From NCBI GenBank assembly GCA_020310875.1, contig CM035416.1, positions 80,766,278 to 80,830,277 of the forward strand: a stretch of 64,000 nt of DNA. Direction: 5' to 3'. The notes beneath the pieces are model-generated. The model had not been told where the DNA came from and did no database searches. It saw only the letters and a list, made by a program, of their open reading frames with translations. The position numbers and the translations under genes were made by a program. Origin of the DNA: Ceratopteris richardii (Eukaryota > Streptophyta > Polypodiopsida > Polypodiales > Pteridaceae). This document shows positions 43,881 to 55,760 of the stretch, in pieces (the stretch's first letter is position 1; each line of letters opens with the position of its first letter).

Positions 43881-44800
43881 GTGTGGCATTCTCTAAATGG
43901 GGAATACACTTTGTAGGTCCTATTAATCCCCCAACTAAGAGTTCACATGTTGAGTACATTATTGTTGCCACATACTATCTAAACAAATGGGTAGAAGTGA
44001 AAGCCACCAAGAAGACTAATGCACAAACCACTACTAAGTCTTATTGGAGAATGTGTTCACGAGATACGGCTTACCAACAGAGTTAGTTAGTGATAGAAGT
44101 ATGCACTTCTTGAATAAATTCATTGAAAACCTTCTCCAAGAGTTCTTGATGATACATAAGAAGTTTGCCCCCCTACCACCCACAAGCTAATAGACAAACC
44201 GAGAGCACAAATAAGATCCTACATAATGTATTGACAAAGCTGGAGAATAATAAGCACGCTAATTGAGACAAACAACTACATCATGTTGTTTGGGCATATC
44301 AAGTTGCCTATAAAATGGTACAAGCCACCCCATTTCAAATGGTCTTTGGACAAAATGTTGTGTTTCCATTAGACTTCTTGATACCAAAATTGAAAGTAGT
44401 GCAAGAGCATCAATGGACTGGTCATTAGATTTCATCTATAATTTTTGACCTAGAGCAACTAGGAGAGATACGATTAAGAGCAACAACAGGTATTTATGCA
44501 GCCAAGAAAAGGCAAAAGGCATAATTTGATGCCATTGTGAAAGATAAGGGCTTGAAAGCAAGAGATTTAGTCTTAGACACATTGAAGCAACATGCACAAA
44601 AGTTGGAGAAGCGTGGATATGGACCCATGATTATTAGTAGAATATCAACAAGTGGAGCTTTGCAATTAGCCACTCTAGAAGGCGACATCATACCTACTTA
44701 TATCAATGGATGCAGAGTCAAATTATATCAAGAACCCCTCATAGAGGAAATGTTAAATCAACTCAACACTGCAAAGAAATGTAAGGAAGAGGAAAAATGA
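43881..44800 (+). pseudogene. Gypsy integrase core, continuation
   Basis: The frame resumes after the Copia insertion with FSKWGIHFVGPINPPTKSSH and EYIIVATYYLNKWVEVKATK, the Gypsy integrase core; the first Asp (normally W.iDf.GP) is His here. GLPTELVSDRSMHFLNKF follows in another frame and carries the second Asp. Later frames are full of stops up to 44537-44800, which keeps RISTSGALQLATLEGDIIPT, the chromodomain-like C-terminal end. It is an old, inactive copy. Confidence 0.85.
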
Positions 44801-45044
44801 GTTCGAGAAGAAGCATTGGTAGAAGCCTTAGAACACATCTGATGAATGAAATTGAGAAGACAAGGTAGAGATAAGCCTAGGTGAGATACTCATGATGCTC
44901 CAAGATATCACATGGCCATGTGTCAAGCATCAAGTGTAATTTCCCCTTGAATTGTTGATAGACGTCCTCTTGTGACCCTAGAGATAGGAAAATGAAAGAG
45001 TTCAAGGACTGTGTGAGCCTTGATTAACTCAAGTGTAGCTATTA
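44801..45044. other. Retroelement sequence between integrase and the 45-kb LTR
   Basis: No coding signal is visible. It ends with GTGCA, one copy of the target duplication of the next element. Confidence 0.4.
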
Positions 45045-45049
45045 GTGCA

Positions 45050-46093
45050 TGTTGAGCCCATAAAAGTATTGGTCAAAGTCAACTGCAGTCAAAGTCAACC
45101 ACAGTCAAAGTCAAAATATCAAAGTCAAACCGATCAAATTCAATATGGTCAAGGTCAAAGTCAACATGAGCAAAGTCAAAGTGTTCGAAGTTCAGGTGTC
45201 AAAGTGCATAGGTAGTGCATAATTAATTGTCCACAAAGGGTAAATTGGAGAGAGTTGGTTGCAGGTTGGAGAGGTATTTCTCTAATTTCCCAAGGTTCAA
45301 AGTGTTTTTTAAAGTGTTTTGGAAGGTTCAGGTGAACCCTCCCTTATGTGCACAAGTGAAGAATTAAAAGGCAAAAATGTGAAGGTATGTGAAGCGGCTG
45401 CATACGCAGAAGTGAAAGTATGGCCCCCTAATTAAAATTTTGTTTTAGTCTAAAGTCACTACATGACAAAATAGGGATTTGTTGGCTACCCACTTGTGGA
45501 GACAATCTTGGGACATCAAAGTGAGCACCAAGATACTCTTGCAATTAGGAGCATACGTGAATCGACACTCAAATCAACGCCCTATTCTTGGAGAACTAAG
45601 AAAGACTAAGCAAGGTGAGCATAGTTTAAGCTAGGCAAGAGAGAGAAGTGCAAGAGACACACAGTGTGCGATGCAGAGAAGTGAAGTGCAAGGTGTGCAT
45701 GAAGAGTGACTAAGGAAGTGTGCAGAGAAGGACTAAGCTATTCACCCCAAGGATCCCAAGGTCTCATTGAAGCTGTGCGCGTGCCGATAGAAGGTGTCCA
45801 TCCCTCCTCCTTATTGGAAGCTTGGTGCAAGGTGTGCACAAGTGCAGGCTTGGAGAAGGTGGAGGTCTGGTGCAGAGAAGGCCGGCAGCAACAAGACCCT
45901 TGGGTATTTGGTATTTTGTGATTGAGCATTATGTGGGATTTTGCACAGAAGCATTGGATTGTATTGTGCATCACCATTGTGTTTGTCTTCTTATAATCAA
46001 TCGACAGAGGCTTCCAGTGTGCATCTTTCTTCTTGTCTTTCCCTTTTCTCCTACAAGCACTCAAATCCCTTCTTGTCCAAGAATCCCCCAACA
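45050..46093 (+). repeat. 5' LTR of the TR-GAG type element
   Basis: TGTTGAGCCCATAAAAG to CCCCCAACA. The first 140 bases hold a cluster of GTCAA words. Two open frames inside the LTR (for example 45738-46121 minus) recur in the other LTR and are not genes. Confidence 0.95.
45069..45195 (+). promoter_or_regulatory. W-box-like cluster at the start of the 5' LTR
   Basis: About eleven RGTCAA words (TTGACY on the other strand, the WRKY W-box) occur in roughly 125 bases, many as AAAGTCAA pairs. The same cluster is at 50666-50790 in the 3' LTR. Function is inferred. Confidence 0.55.
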
Positions 46094-46371
46094 AAATTTG
46101 GCACACCCAGTGGGACTCCAAGGAGATTTGAGCATAGGAGAAACCAAGTGCAAAGTGTAGAAGAGGTCAAGTGTCGACAGTACTACAGTGCTACTTCATT
46201 GAGCTAAGAGGTAAATATTCTTATCAATTATCTCATACTAAGAGGATTATGAATAGCCCATGACCGCAACCTGGTCCCAAAAAAACATTAAGGGCCACCT
46301 GCAAGCAAACAAGAAGGAAGGCTATTAGAAGATCCTCCAGTCCATTTTCATCAACTTCATCAGTAAAGAGC

Positions 46372-47110
46372 ATGGCAGGACAGGTAGACTTGGAAACCCT
46401 ACTATCAAGATTAAATATAAAATTTCCTTCTTTCAAAGGCTTAGCTCAGGAAGATCCCGATGAGAATATTAGAAGGTTTTTAGCACTATGCAAAACTAGA
46501 GGCTTAATGGGAAGAGAGGATGCCTTTTTGATACTCTTCCCTACCACATTAGAAGGGTTAGCAAATAAATGGTTCAGCCAATTTGTTGAGAACCATTTTA
46601 CAACTTGGGACTTAATGAAAGATGCGTTCAGGACTCAATTCTAGCATGGAAATACTACAGATCATCATAGAGGAACTAGAAAATTTGAGATTGGGTCTAG
46701 GTGAAAAGTTCCCAGAGTTTGTGACTGGGGCCAAGGCACTAATGGCTAAATTGGCAGATCCACCACATGATTTTTTTGTTAAGAAATGGTTAGCTAAGCC
46801 ACTTCCAGTGACCACCCAATGTAAAATCAAGGAATTAGTGTTGCGCACAGCCTCCATAGAGGAGTTCATCAACACAGCTACACTGCTGGAGCAGATAAGG
46901 CAACAGTATGGAGCCATTTCTTCTCAAACACCCTATTCTACAGAAATGGAGGATCCAGTAATCCAACTAAGGAAAGAGCTCGAGGGCTTAAAAAGGAATA
47001 AGCCCCACAAAGAGGAGGAGAATGTTGTTACTCAGTTGAGGAGGGAGACTGAGGCATTAAAGCTCCAAAAGGAGGAGGAAGCCCAAGTAGGAGAATTGGC
47101 TCAATTGTGA
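46372..47110 (+). pseudogene. Gag of the TR-GAG type element, one frameshift
   Basis: ATG at 46372 opens MAGQVDLETLLSRLNIKFPS and FKGLAQEDPDENIRRFLALC, then PTTLEGLANKWFSQFVENHF and WDLMKDAFRTQF, the retrotransposon-gag capsid helices. A TAG follows at 46642; the neighbouring frame (46622-47110) carries on with LGEKFPEFVTGAKALMAKLA and IEEFINTATLLEQIRQQYGA, then a Glu/Lys-rich coiled coil (LRRETEALKLQKEEE). One small indel near 46630 explains the break. Confidence 0.85.
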
Positions 47111-47149
47111 CAAGAGTTGCTGGAACTCAAAGGGGGTGGCATCAAGAGT

Positions 47150-47562
47150 GGACTTTGGTGTACCATGTGCAGTTAGCAAGGTCATATAGTAAGTGAATGT
47201 CCTCTATTAAGTGTGACTTGCCAACTATGCAGGAAAGCTGGTCATGAGCCTAGGAATGCCAATCAAGAGGAATGCCTGCAACAACATATTGGACCCAAGG
47301 AGGACCCCTACCACTAGCAAATGTGATGGTGGCTCCACCCAATCAAGGTAACAATTACAACTCTAGACAAAGGAATAACTTTGGAAATGGGCCTAGGAGG
47401 CCGATTATTTGTTTTAGATGTGGAGAATGTGGGCACTACCAAAGTAGGTGCACTCTACCAGAAAATGCCCCTCCTTGCAAGAACTCCCAGAGGCCAGAGA
47501 CCACTATACTAATTGTTGTCCTAAGAACCAAGCATCTTCATCTAGGCCTCACATTCAAATGA
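47150..47562 (+). pseudogene. Nucleocapsid CCHC knuckles
   Basis: Near 47157 the frame reads CTMCS, a TAG, then QGHIVSEC, a CX2CX4HX4C knuckle with one stop. CQLCRKAGHEP follows. At 47410-47451 CFRCGECGHYQSRC is a perfect knuckle. Together these are the RNA-binding nucleocapsid part of gag, in shifting frames. The element's protease follows about 600 bases later. Confidence 0.85.
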
Positions 47563-48704
47563 TTTTTGTGCACAAAGAAGAAGTGTTAGATCAAGTCAAT
47601 GGGCCATCACCATCTACCAGGATGGTGCAATTAGAAGAAATTGAATCTTTTACAGTGCAGACAAGAAGCAAGGGGAAGGCTCAAGTGGAAATAGGTCAAG
47701 AATCAAGGATTAATGGATTGAACAAAGACAAGGTTGCATCTGAAGACAAAGCCACCACATGTGCAGATACAAGGCAAAAAGAAAATTTCATAGGTACTAG
47801 TGATGCCATTGGACATGCATTCAACAGGGCTCATGAGGATTTTGATAAGTCAAATGGAGCCCATGCTCTTAAGGAATAGAAGCTTCCAGACTACTCAAGT
47901 CCATGAAAAAAGAGGTCAGTATTTTTTATTTAATAAAGATGGATGGGAAATTCAGGTCAGAACTCTTGCAGTTAATTTATGAAATGTCCACAACAAGTTT
48001 AGTGGCAAAGGCTGCTGTTATGCATAAAGATAAAAGTGTAGGGGAAGCACCCCTCACAGATTACAAGAGCCCTTGGCTAACAGTCTCTATTAAAGGTCAT
48101 GAGTTTCAAGGAGTTATTGTGGATGGTGGTTCTGGCATTAACTTGATGCCCTGAATATACCATGAAAAAGATTGGACTATACCCTTCAAGACCTGTCAAC
48201 TTCATTGTAACACTGGCAGACTAAAGCATAGTAAAGCCTATGGGAGTGGTTCCTGGAGTCCCAGTCAAGATACAAGGTACCATCTTTAACTTGGACTTTG
48301 TTGTTTTAAGGCTGCCAGAGGTAGAAGGAAGTTTCCCCCTATTAATTGGGAGACCTTGGTTAAGACATGCCAATGTGCTGCATGACTGGGGCAAGGACAC
48401 AATGTGGGTAAAGCCAGAGGGAAAAGAGTTGCAACAAATAATTTTAGAAGAAGGACCAAACAATCAGAGACATACCAACATGATGCTGACAATAGGTATT
48501 TGTATTGAAGAAGAATTGTTGGACAACCCAGAAGCAGATCTATTTGAAGGAGCAAATTTATATGACGATGAAACATGTTGGCTTGGCTCCATGCAGAAGA
48601 CCTATCTTCCTGCTATATTATTTTTCCAAACTCAAGTAGAGAGGAAGCATATGAAGAAAAAGAGGACATCATTCAGGTTACTGACTCGAGTGAGACAGTC
48701 GTAG
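47448..48704 (+). pseudogene. Retropepsin-like protease region
   Basis: The linker 47448-47879 is Ser/Glu-rich. The frame 47903-48154 contains VSIKGHEFQGVIVDGGSGIN, with D-G-G at the retropepsin active site as in many plant Gypsy proteases. After a stop the frame 48240-48704 continues with VPVKIQGTIFNLDFVVLRLP and FPLLIGRPWLRHANVLHDWG, the conserved second half. It is the only enzyme encoded. A further frame, 48908-49204, has no recognisable motif. Confidence 0.8.
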
Positions 48705-49204
48705 TCAAAGGCCCGATAAGAGAGAAGAAAAGAAAAGCCTTTAAGTGCAGCAGTGACGAAGCTACTTCAAATCCTACATCAAGGGCTAGTTTTTCATGGA
48801 TACTGGTATGGATATCATCTGTTATGTCAATTTTTATGATGGTAAGTGCAGGGCTTTACAAGGATGTGGAAGGAGTACCTGCAAGTCTTTCGAAATAGAG
48901 GGTTCCATTGGATGAAGAAGCACGAATAGGAAAAATGATTTTTTGCAGATTAAGTTATAAAGTTGCTGAAACAAAGATACAAAAGATACAGTATGGAGAA
49001 GATAATATTTTTCTGAAGGATTTAGGGTGGTCCTATCAGATGATCAGTGTACCCAACAAGAAGACAAAACAAATGAAGTGCAATACAATTGGAGATTATG
49101 GAGGGGTTTCCCTTAGTCATCATATCATGGTTAAAGGCTTATCAAAACAACTGAAGATTCATGGATCACCTGGAAATCGCCAAATCTGTCCAGGTTGTAC
49201 ATAG

Positions 49205-49566
49205 CCTTCTCTTGTCATTTTTTCTTAAGTTTTAGTAGTTTTTATTCATTTTCATGCTTGTTCTTTAAGTTCTTTTAGCAAATTTAGCAACCGTTTCATA
49301 GTCCTTGGCATAAGTACAATTTTGGGAATTTTTTGGGGAATTTTTCGAGCATTTTTAGAATTTTTATAGCATTTTTCTTCCTTTTCAAATGTCATTTTCT
49401 TGCCAAATTGGAGGAATAAAGGAATCTCTCTATGGTTTTAAGTGAGGAAATTGGAAAGACCTATAGAGAATTTTTGATAATTTTTTGAACATTTTTTTGG
49501 ATTTTTTTGCTTTTTTTTTTTTAGGGATTTTTTTCCAATTTTGGAAATTTTTCACCAAAAAAAAAA
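49205..49566. other. T-rich spacer
   Basis: Low-complexity T-rich sequence with TTTTTTGG and ATTTTTC words before the C-rich repeat. No gene seen. Confidence 0.6.
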
Positions 49567-50005
49567 CCTCCACGGATTTTTTTGCCACAAAAGAAAAAAC
49601 TGCCCCCGCCCCCCCCACCCTCCCCCTATCCCCCCACCCAAAAAAAAACACCACTCCCTGGCCCCCCACCCTCCCCCCGTCCCCCCCCTTTAAAAAAAAA
49701 AAAAAATCGTCGACCCCGCCCCCTCCGTCCCCTCCCCCCTACCCCCCAACCCCCACCATTCTCCCACCACCCACCATTTTCCCACCCACCCCCCACTGTT
49801 CCCCCACCCACCGTTTTCCCACCCACCCACCATTTTCCCACCCCCCACCCACCGTTTTCCCACCCACCACCCACCGTTTTCCCACCCCCCACCCACCATT
49901 TTCCCACCCACCACCCATCGTTTTCCCACCCCCACACCCACCATTTTCCCACCCACCGTTTTCCCACCCACCATCCACCGTTTTCCCACCCACCATTCGC
50001 CCCCT
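49567..50005. repeat. C-rich pyrimidine tandem repeat (G-quadruplex potential on the minus strand)
   Basis: Variants of CCCACCCACCRTTTTC recur about twenty times from 49750 to 50000. Runs such as CCCCCACCC occur before that. The minus strand is a series of GGGTGGG tracts. Long Pro-rich or Gly/Trp-rich open frames here are products of the composition. Confidence 0.9.
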
Positions 50006-50646
50006 TAAAATATATATTATTTTTATTTTCTATGGTCCATGCTTTTGGCTCTCGATTGTGCCTCGGATGGCCATTTTTTTCAAACTTGGGGTCATTTTCA
50101 TGTATTTTGGACCTCTGGACTCATTTTTTGCCTTCATTTTTCCAAAATCCCACCTTTTCTCTGACTTTTGGTCAAAAACCACATCTTTTGAGCACATTTA
50201 TCACATGTTTTTATTTCTCCACATGGTCCACTTGGTGTATTCTCAATTTGTTTTCCTTTACGTTCCACAATTTCCCATATGCCACCCCTATAGCTCTACT
50301 ATTTGATCATTTCGGTCCTCTCCAGTGCCCATAATCCTACTCCCTCCCATCCCTTTACCCTTCTACCGAGCCCCACCCTTACCCCTCCCTGCCATATCCA
50401 TCTCAGCACCCTCGGCCCTCCCTTCCCCCTCCTTTCTACCCTCCCATTGCCCTCCTTTGCTTTTGCATGCAAAAATTCCAATTTTGGGTTCTTCTCTGGT
50501 GCTTGTTCTCTCCTGCTTCTGGTGGACTTGGTAGCTACTCAGGTGTCATTTTGAAGATTTTATAGCACAAGTATCATGGTGTCCTATCTGCTCAGAGTTT
50601 TGGCTGTCGCTCTCCTGGACGGAGAGCACATTAGGTGGTGGGCAAC

Positions 50647-51690
50647 TGTTGAGCCCATAAAAGTCATAATAGTCAAAGTCAACTATAGTCAAAGTCAACC
50701 ACAGTCAAAGTCAAATGGTCAAAGTCAAACCGATCAAATTCAACATGGTCAAGGTAAAAGTCAACATGGGCAAAGTGTTCGAAGTTCAGGCGTCAAAGTG
50801 CACAAGTAGTGCACAATTAATTGTCCACAAAGGGTAAATTGGAGAGGGCTGGTTGTAGGTTGCAGAGGTATTTCTCTAATTTCCCAAGGTTCAAAGTGTT
50901 TTTTAAAGTGTTTTGAAGGTTCACGTGAACCCTCCCTTATGTGCACAAATGAAGAATTAAAAGGCAAAAATGTGAAGGTATGTGAAGCAGCAGCATACGC
51001 AGAAGTGAAAGTATGGCCCCCTAATTAAAGTTTTGTTTTAGTCTAAAGTCACTACAAGACAAAACAGGGATTCGTTGGCTGCCCACTTGTGGAGACAATT
51101 TTGGGACATCAAAGTGAGCACCAAGATACTCTTGCAGTTAGGAGCATACGTGAATCGACAGTCAAATCAACGCAAGGACTATTCTTGGAGAACTAAGAAA
51201 GACTAAGCAAGGTGAGCATAGTCTAAGCTAGGCAAGAGAGAGAAGGGCAAGAGACACATAGTGTGTGACGCAGAGAAGTGAAGTGCAAGGTGTGCATGAA
51301 GAGTGACTAAGGAAGTGTGCAGAGAAGGACTAAGCTATTCACCCAAAGGATCCCAAGGTCTCATTGAAGCTGTGCACGTGCCAACATAAGGTGTCCATCC
51401 CTCCACCTTATTGGAAGCTTGGTGCAAGGTGTGCACAAGTGCAGGCTTGGAGAAGGTGGAGGTCTGGTGCAGAGAAGGCCGGCAGCAACAAGACCCTTGG
51501 GTATTTGGTATTTTGTGATTGAGCACTCTCTGGGATTTTTCACAGAAGCATTGGATTGTATTGTGCATCACCATTGTGTTTGTCTTCTTATAATCAATCG
51601 ACAGAGGCTTCTAGTGTGTATCTTTCTTCTTGTCTTTCCCTTTTCTCCTACAGACACTCAAATCCCTTCTTGTCCAGGAATCCCCCAACA
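50647..51690 (+). repeat. 3' LTR of the TR-GAG type element
   Basis: 1044 bp, same length as the 5' LTR, differing mainly by scattered substitutions, followed by GTGCA. Confidence 0.95.
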
Positions 51691-51695
51691 GTGCA

Positions 51696-51944
51696 GTTAG
51701 ACTTTCTTACTGTCAAGAATTGCAATTCAGTATCAATCCTATAAAATCATATCTCATAGGAGTGGGAGGTGTGGAAAACCGTTGCATGGGCGAGGTGGAG
51801 CTTCCCCTCTACATTCAAGATGTTCTATTGACACTCAAAGTGCTAGTGTGTCAAGTCGAGGATCACACTGAACCTCTTGTCTTGTGTCAAGATTGGATCT
51901 ATGATCATGCAACCAACTTGAACCTAAGAAGTGGACTTCTTTAG
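51696..51944 (+). pseudogene. Protease-like fragment
   Basis: VGGVENRCMGEVELPLYIQD and LTLKVLVCQVEDHTEPLVLC, then QDWIYDHATNLNLRSGLL. The beta-strand pattern (G.....V.L......F.V....) resembles the second half of a retropepsin. The active-site Asp half would lie to the left, removed or displaced by the 45-kb insertion. Low certainty on family. Confidence 0.4.
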
Positions 51945-52904
51945 GTCTAGGTAAATCACAATCATATCACAGTTGAGTTAGAAAATCAAGCATTCAAGGA
52001 ACTAGGAAAGGCACCCACACCTGGTCCTTCCAAGAACACACATGAAGATAATGATGCTATTCTTGTCCAAATTTCTATGGTGAAGAAGAAGGCCACTTAT
52101 GAAGGAGCCATAGAAGCCAACATGGAACTCACTTCTTTTCCAAAGATAGGTCCCAGAAAAACAAGCAAGGCAACCCGAGAAGCAAATAAAACAGATAACC
52201 AAGTCACATGCTCCACAATCGAAACAAAATAGAGTACCTCCTAGAGTGAAGCAGTCTTGGAGGTGCAAGAGTGAGCAATCCTCTGCTCATGAACTAGGAC
52301 CGCAAAGATGCGTAGAAAGAATAACTCAGTCAAACACCACAACAAAAGAACATTTGAGGAGTCAACCAAGGCAGACTATCTCCATCTAGATACTTAAGCA
52401 ATCGAGGAAGGGAGACCCCAATGCCAGATAAATCTTGGTGCCGAAGACAAGCTTATGAGCTCAAGTAGCTGCACATAAGTTCATAAGCTTGAATCAATAC
52501 TCACAACCACTCACATTATAAACCGCATGGAAAACATCTCCAATCACCATATCCACACCTCAAATCACACGTAGGTTTATATGGTAAATGGGTACCAAAA
52601 AGTCCCAAATCCAAGAAGACCTATTGTTGCAACATGTGAAGGTCATCACTGCCAAAAGATGTAATCCCGCACTAAAATTTTGGAGAACTAAACCTTGTAT
52701 CAAACCCCCTTGACCCAATTTTGTAAATCAATTCACACCAAAGTAGATGCATTTCGAGTACAGTGCACATCCAGAGTATGCATCTAAGAACAAATCAATA
52801 ACCTACTAACCAACACTCACAGATGCAAGGAACATCTCACTCACTAACTCCCTATCCACTTCGAGTATCACGGTGGTATTGTAAAGGAGACAAATTATCA
52901 TCAT

Positions 52905-53548
52905 GTGTTCATTGCAATGCTAATGGGATCTCCTTTTCTAGCAGATTCAGAGAGAAACAATACTACTAACATCATGGTTGACACAACAGGCACCAGTTCG
53001 CAGGTAGGGATGAACCAATCAGCACTCGAGATGAGAAGTTTACCTACAGAAGTTCCATTGATCAAGTCACCTATAGAATTACGTCGTCTACAACAAATAC
53101 CCGTACAAGATCCTCTTACACTATTAAAAAAAAAAGAGTTAGTGCAAAATCTCATTGGTTCAATAGCATGCGAGGTCCGTTAGGAGACACGACATACATA
53201 TGGGAGTCCAAGTGCGAGTACGGCAATGTGTGGGGATGTTTTCAATTCTTTTCAAGAGACTTTGAGGCTCTCAAGAACACACCCAAACTACAAACAATCT
53301 GACAACATGTAGGGTTGGCTGACTACTTCAAGGCCCCCTTACCCAAACCTGATTTTCTATGCTGCTACTATTTGGTATCCACATTACAGGTGAGTGACAT
53401 AAGGGACCGACCTGAAACCTCTGTCATTCCATCTTTATCATGCAACAATGAATCGAAAAAGTTTGGACTCACTTTGGAATTGGTAAGAGATGCATTTAAC
53501 ATGCATGGCTTGCCATGTACCCTTAGAGAAGGATGCTTTGATACCTGA
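52905..53548 (+). pseudogene. Family X unknown ORF, second copy
   Basis: The frame 52905-53183 ends near LRRLQQIPVQDPLTLLKKK. A shifted frame continues as RGPLGDTTYIWESKCEYGNV and FQFFSRDFEALKNTPKLQT; after a stop, DYFKAPLPKPDFLCCYYLVS follows to 53548. It parallels the minus-strand copy at 353-610. No known domain recognised. Shared order in two independent insertions argues for a once-functional protein. Confidence 0.5.
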
Positions 53549-54601
53549 TAACATGAAGAATAGGAAGCTATTGAAGTTAAGGTGATGGTAGCACTTACAC
53601 CTAACATTTTCATCCCTCTTCGACTATGCATGTAACACTTTGCATTTCCAGGACAAGATAGATTCACTCAGCCACACAAAAGAATCTGGTTCAGTCTTTA
53701 TCTAATAGGGACAGGCTCACTAACCATTAAGCTTCCTGTGTGGATTATAGAGCAGTTGTATGAAGCTAATAAAAGATGATCTAGGAAGCCAACCGTGAAT
53801 GGATGTTGTGCCATAATGTCTATCATACGATGTGACCATCGAATGCACACTAATCTAGTCACAACTACAACTCTTTAAAGGATGTTGAGCTTCTTCCCAC
53901 CAATCTAAACAAATGAGAGGCACAATCCCATGTGTCGAGCCAAGAGAAATGATCACAACCCTGAAGGTCTCACCAAGAGGAGAAGCCATGGTGCCTCCCT
54001 TTATGATTAGAATCTCTTGATGTGAGTCTAGAGACACATCCCAAGATGTTCCCTCTACTCTCGTTGTACCTTTGGAGATTGAATTTGGTATCGGTGGAGA
54101 CATTGAAGGGATGAGCACATTTCGAATTTGAATCTTTTTGCAAACCACTCAACTATCGGATGTTGAGTTCTTTTCCGACATAGAAGGCCTAGGCACCTCC
54201 ACACAAAGAAGGGAAAAATCAATAGAAATCCATCATGTACACTGGGAAGATGAACAACAGAGGACCCCCTCTCAGCAATTAGAATAACTAGAGGGTGAAG
54301 AAGAAGAAGCTACCAAAGCTTTAGCTTATACTACACAACTCCGCAAACATACCAAACAATGGAAAGAGTGTGAGCCCAATAGTTGCTTTCTTAAGAGGGC
54401 AATAGAGTACTCCTGGCCCAGCTATTGGAAGAGGTTGGTATAGATTCTCACTTTAGCTAAAATCTATAACTCCTCCTAGAAACATGTGGTGTAGTGGAAG
54501 CTATATGCTACACTCTACACACTCCTCATGCCCAATACAACCCATGTAGGATATGAACACAACCAAGGTCAAGAAAGAACATTGAGATTCCCATCACTAC
54601 T

Positions 54602-55760
54602 ATGGAGGCAACTACAATGAAAACCAAACCAATTGAGATGATTACCACAATTGTTTCCACTACCTGGGGCGAGACAAATTTCCAAACCACTCACATTGCC
54701 ATGCCAAGTCCACTAAGGCAATTGATGGGAACTCCTTGCCATGAAATGATCGTCATTCATGAGGATACAATAGAACCACTACCCCGAACACCCCCACCAT
54801 CACCCCCTCAAACATAGGTTGTAAATGTTATTCCTACTATTGATATTTGAGAGCAAACCTTCATCTTCCATAGTCCCACTTCTAGTTCAATCCTATTTTC
54901 TTCCTTCGACAACCCATTGTATCATACCACCATCGATACAATAGAATAACTCATTGGCCCTACCTTGGGACATCTCACCTCACGACCTCATTCATAGGTG
55001 ACCCAGACTTTAGATCCACTTTTCTAGGCTTCCCTATCACTAAACGTCATTCCATGTCAATCCCACCTCTAAGCTCTCACATTCCAACCTCTGTCCCACC
55101 AATCCTCCAACCCATTCTTCTCTAAGCTATTCCCACCCTACACCCAAGCCTCCTTGTCTATCCCATTCTCAGCACCCACATCACAATTATTCACCATGAC
55201 CACACACACCCCACCTACCATTCCAATGTACATGGTAGACTCCACACTCACTTCCACGTCCAACAGCATGGACATTTCACCACCCACAACACCTCCCCTT
55301 CTCCCCACGATTCCACCATCCCCCATTATCCTACCATCTACTTCACCTGCACCCACCTTGCATTTAATACTACGATTGAATGTATGATGCAACTTCAGAT
55401 AGGGTACAATAGCTCAAGGCACACAATAAGATGTTACATGATCACTCTGTAGAATTACCACAACCAATCACAATATGTGAAGCAAACAACAAGAGTCTTC
55501 AAAATCAGCTTCATACATTACAAGAAGCACATGCCATACTAGAGAACAAGCTTCAAGAAGTAGAAATGGAGGCTATGGATGTTCTCGAAGAGTAGCTTTG
55601 CACACAAATGGAGTGCAACTCTAAAATCCAATGTAACATGGTGCTACTCCGAATACATCTCACAATTGCTGAGGAGGAGAGTTGATGTTTGCAAATACAA
55701 AATCAAGAAAATTTAGTAGTAGCCATAGAGAACATGCAAGGGGAAACCATAATTCCATCA
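54602..55760 (+). pseudogene. Pro/Thr/Ser-rich and coiled-coil ORF remnant
   Basis: Stretches such as TTHTPPTIPMYM and SPPTTPPLLPTIPPSPIILP are followed, after stops, by Glu/Gln/Leu-rich coiled-coil-like sequence (55430-55760). The minus-strand frames at 58690-58325 and 28.1-28.4 kb have the same order: Pro-rich then coiled coil. Probably a structural element protein; function unknown. Confidence 0.4.

Larger units (their letters stand above)
45050..51690 (+). mobile_element. Non-autonomous LTR element with gag and protease only (TR-GAG type)
   Basis: LTRs are 45050-46093 and 50647-51690, both 1044 bp, TGTTGAGCCC to CCCCCAACA. A perfect GTGCA target duplication lies at 45045-45049 and 51691-51695. 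The PBS is AATTTGGCACACCCAGTGGG near 46096. Inside are gag (46372-47110), CCHC knuckles (47160-47500) and protease (48060-48450). No RT, RNase H or integrase is seen in the 2.2 kb before the right LTR, which holds a C-rich repeat instead. Plant elements keeping gag but not pol have been called TR-GAG. The close LTRs suggest recent movement with borrowed enzymes. Confidence 0.9.

Noticed and set aside
45738..46121. Minus-strand 127-codon frame, with a counterpart at 51335-51574
   Set aside because: Both lie inside the two LTRs of the same element; the reading frame is shared only because the LTRs are copies.
49485..50334. Long proline-rich proteins (plus) and Gly/Trp-rich proteins (minus)
   Set aside because: They are translations of the C-rich tandem repeat; no start context, domain or codon bias supports a gene.
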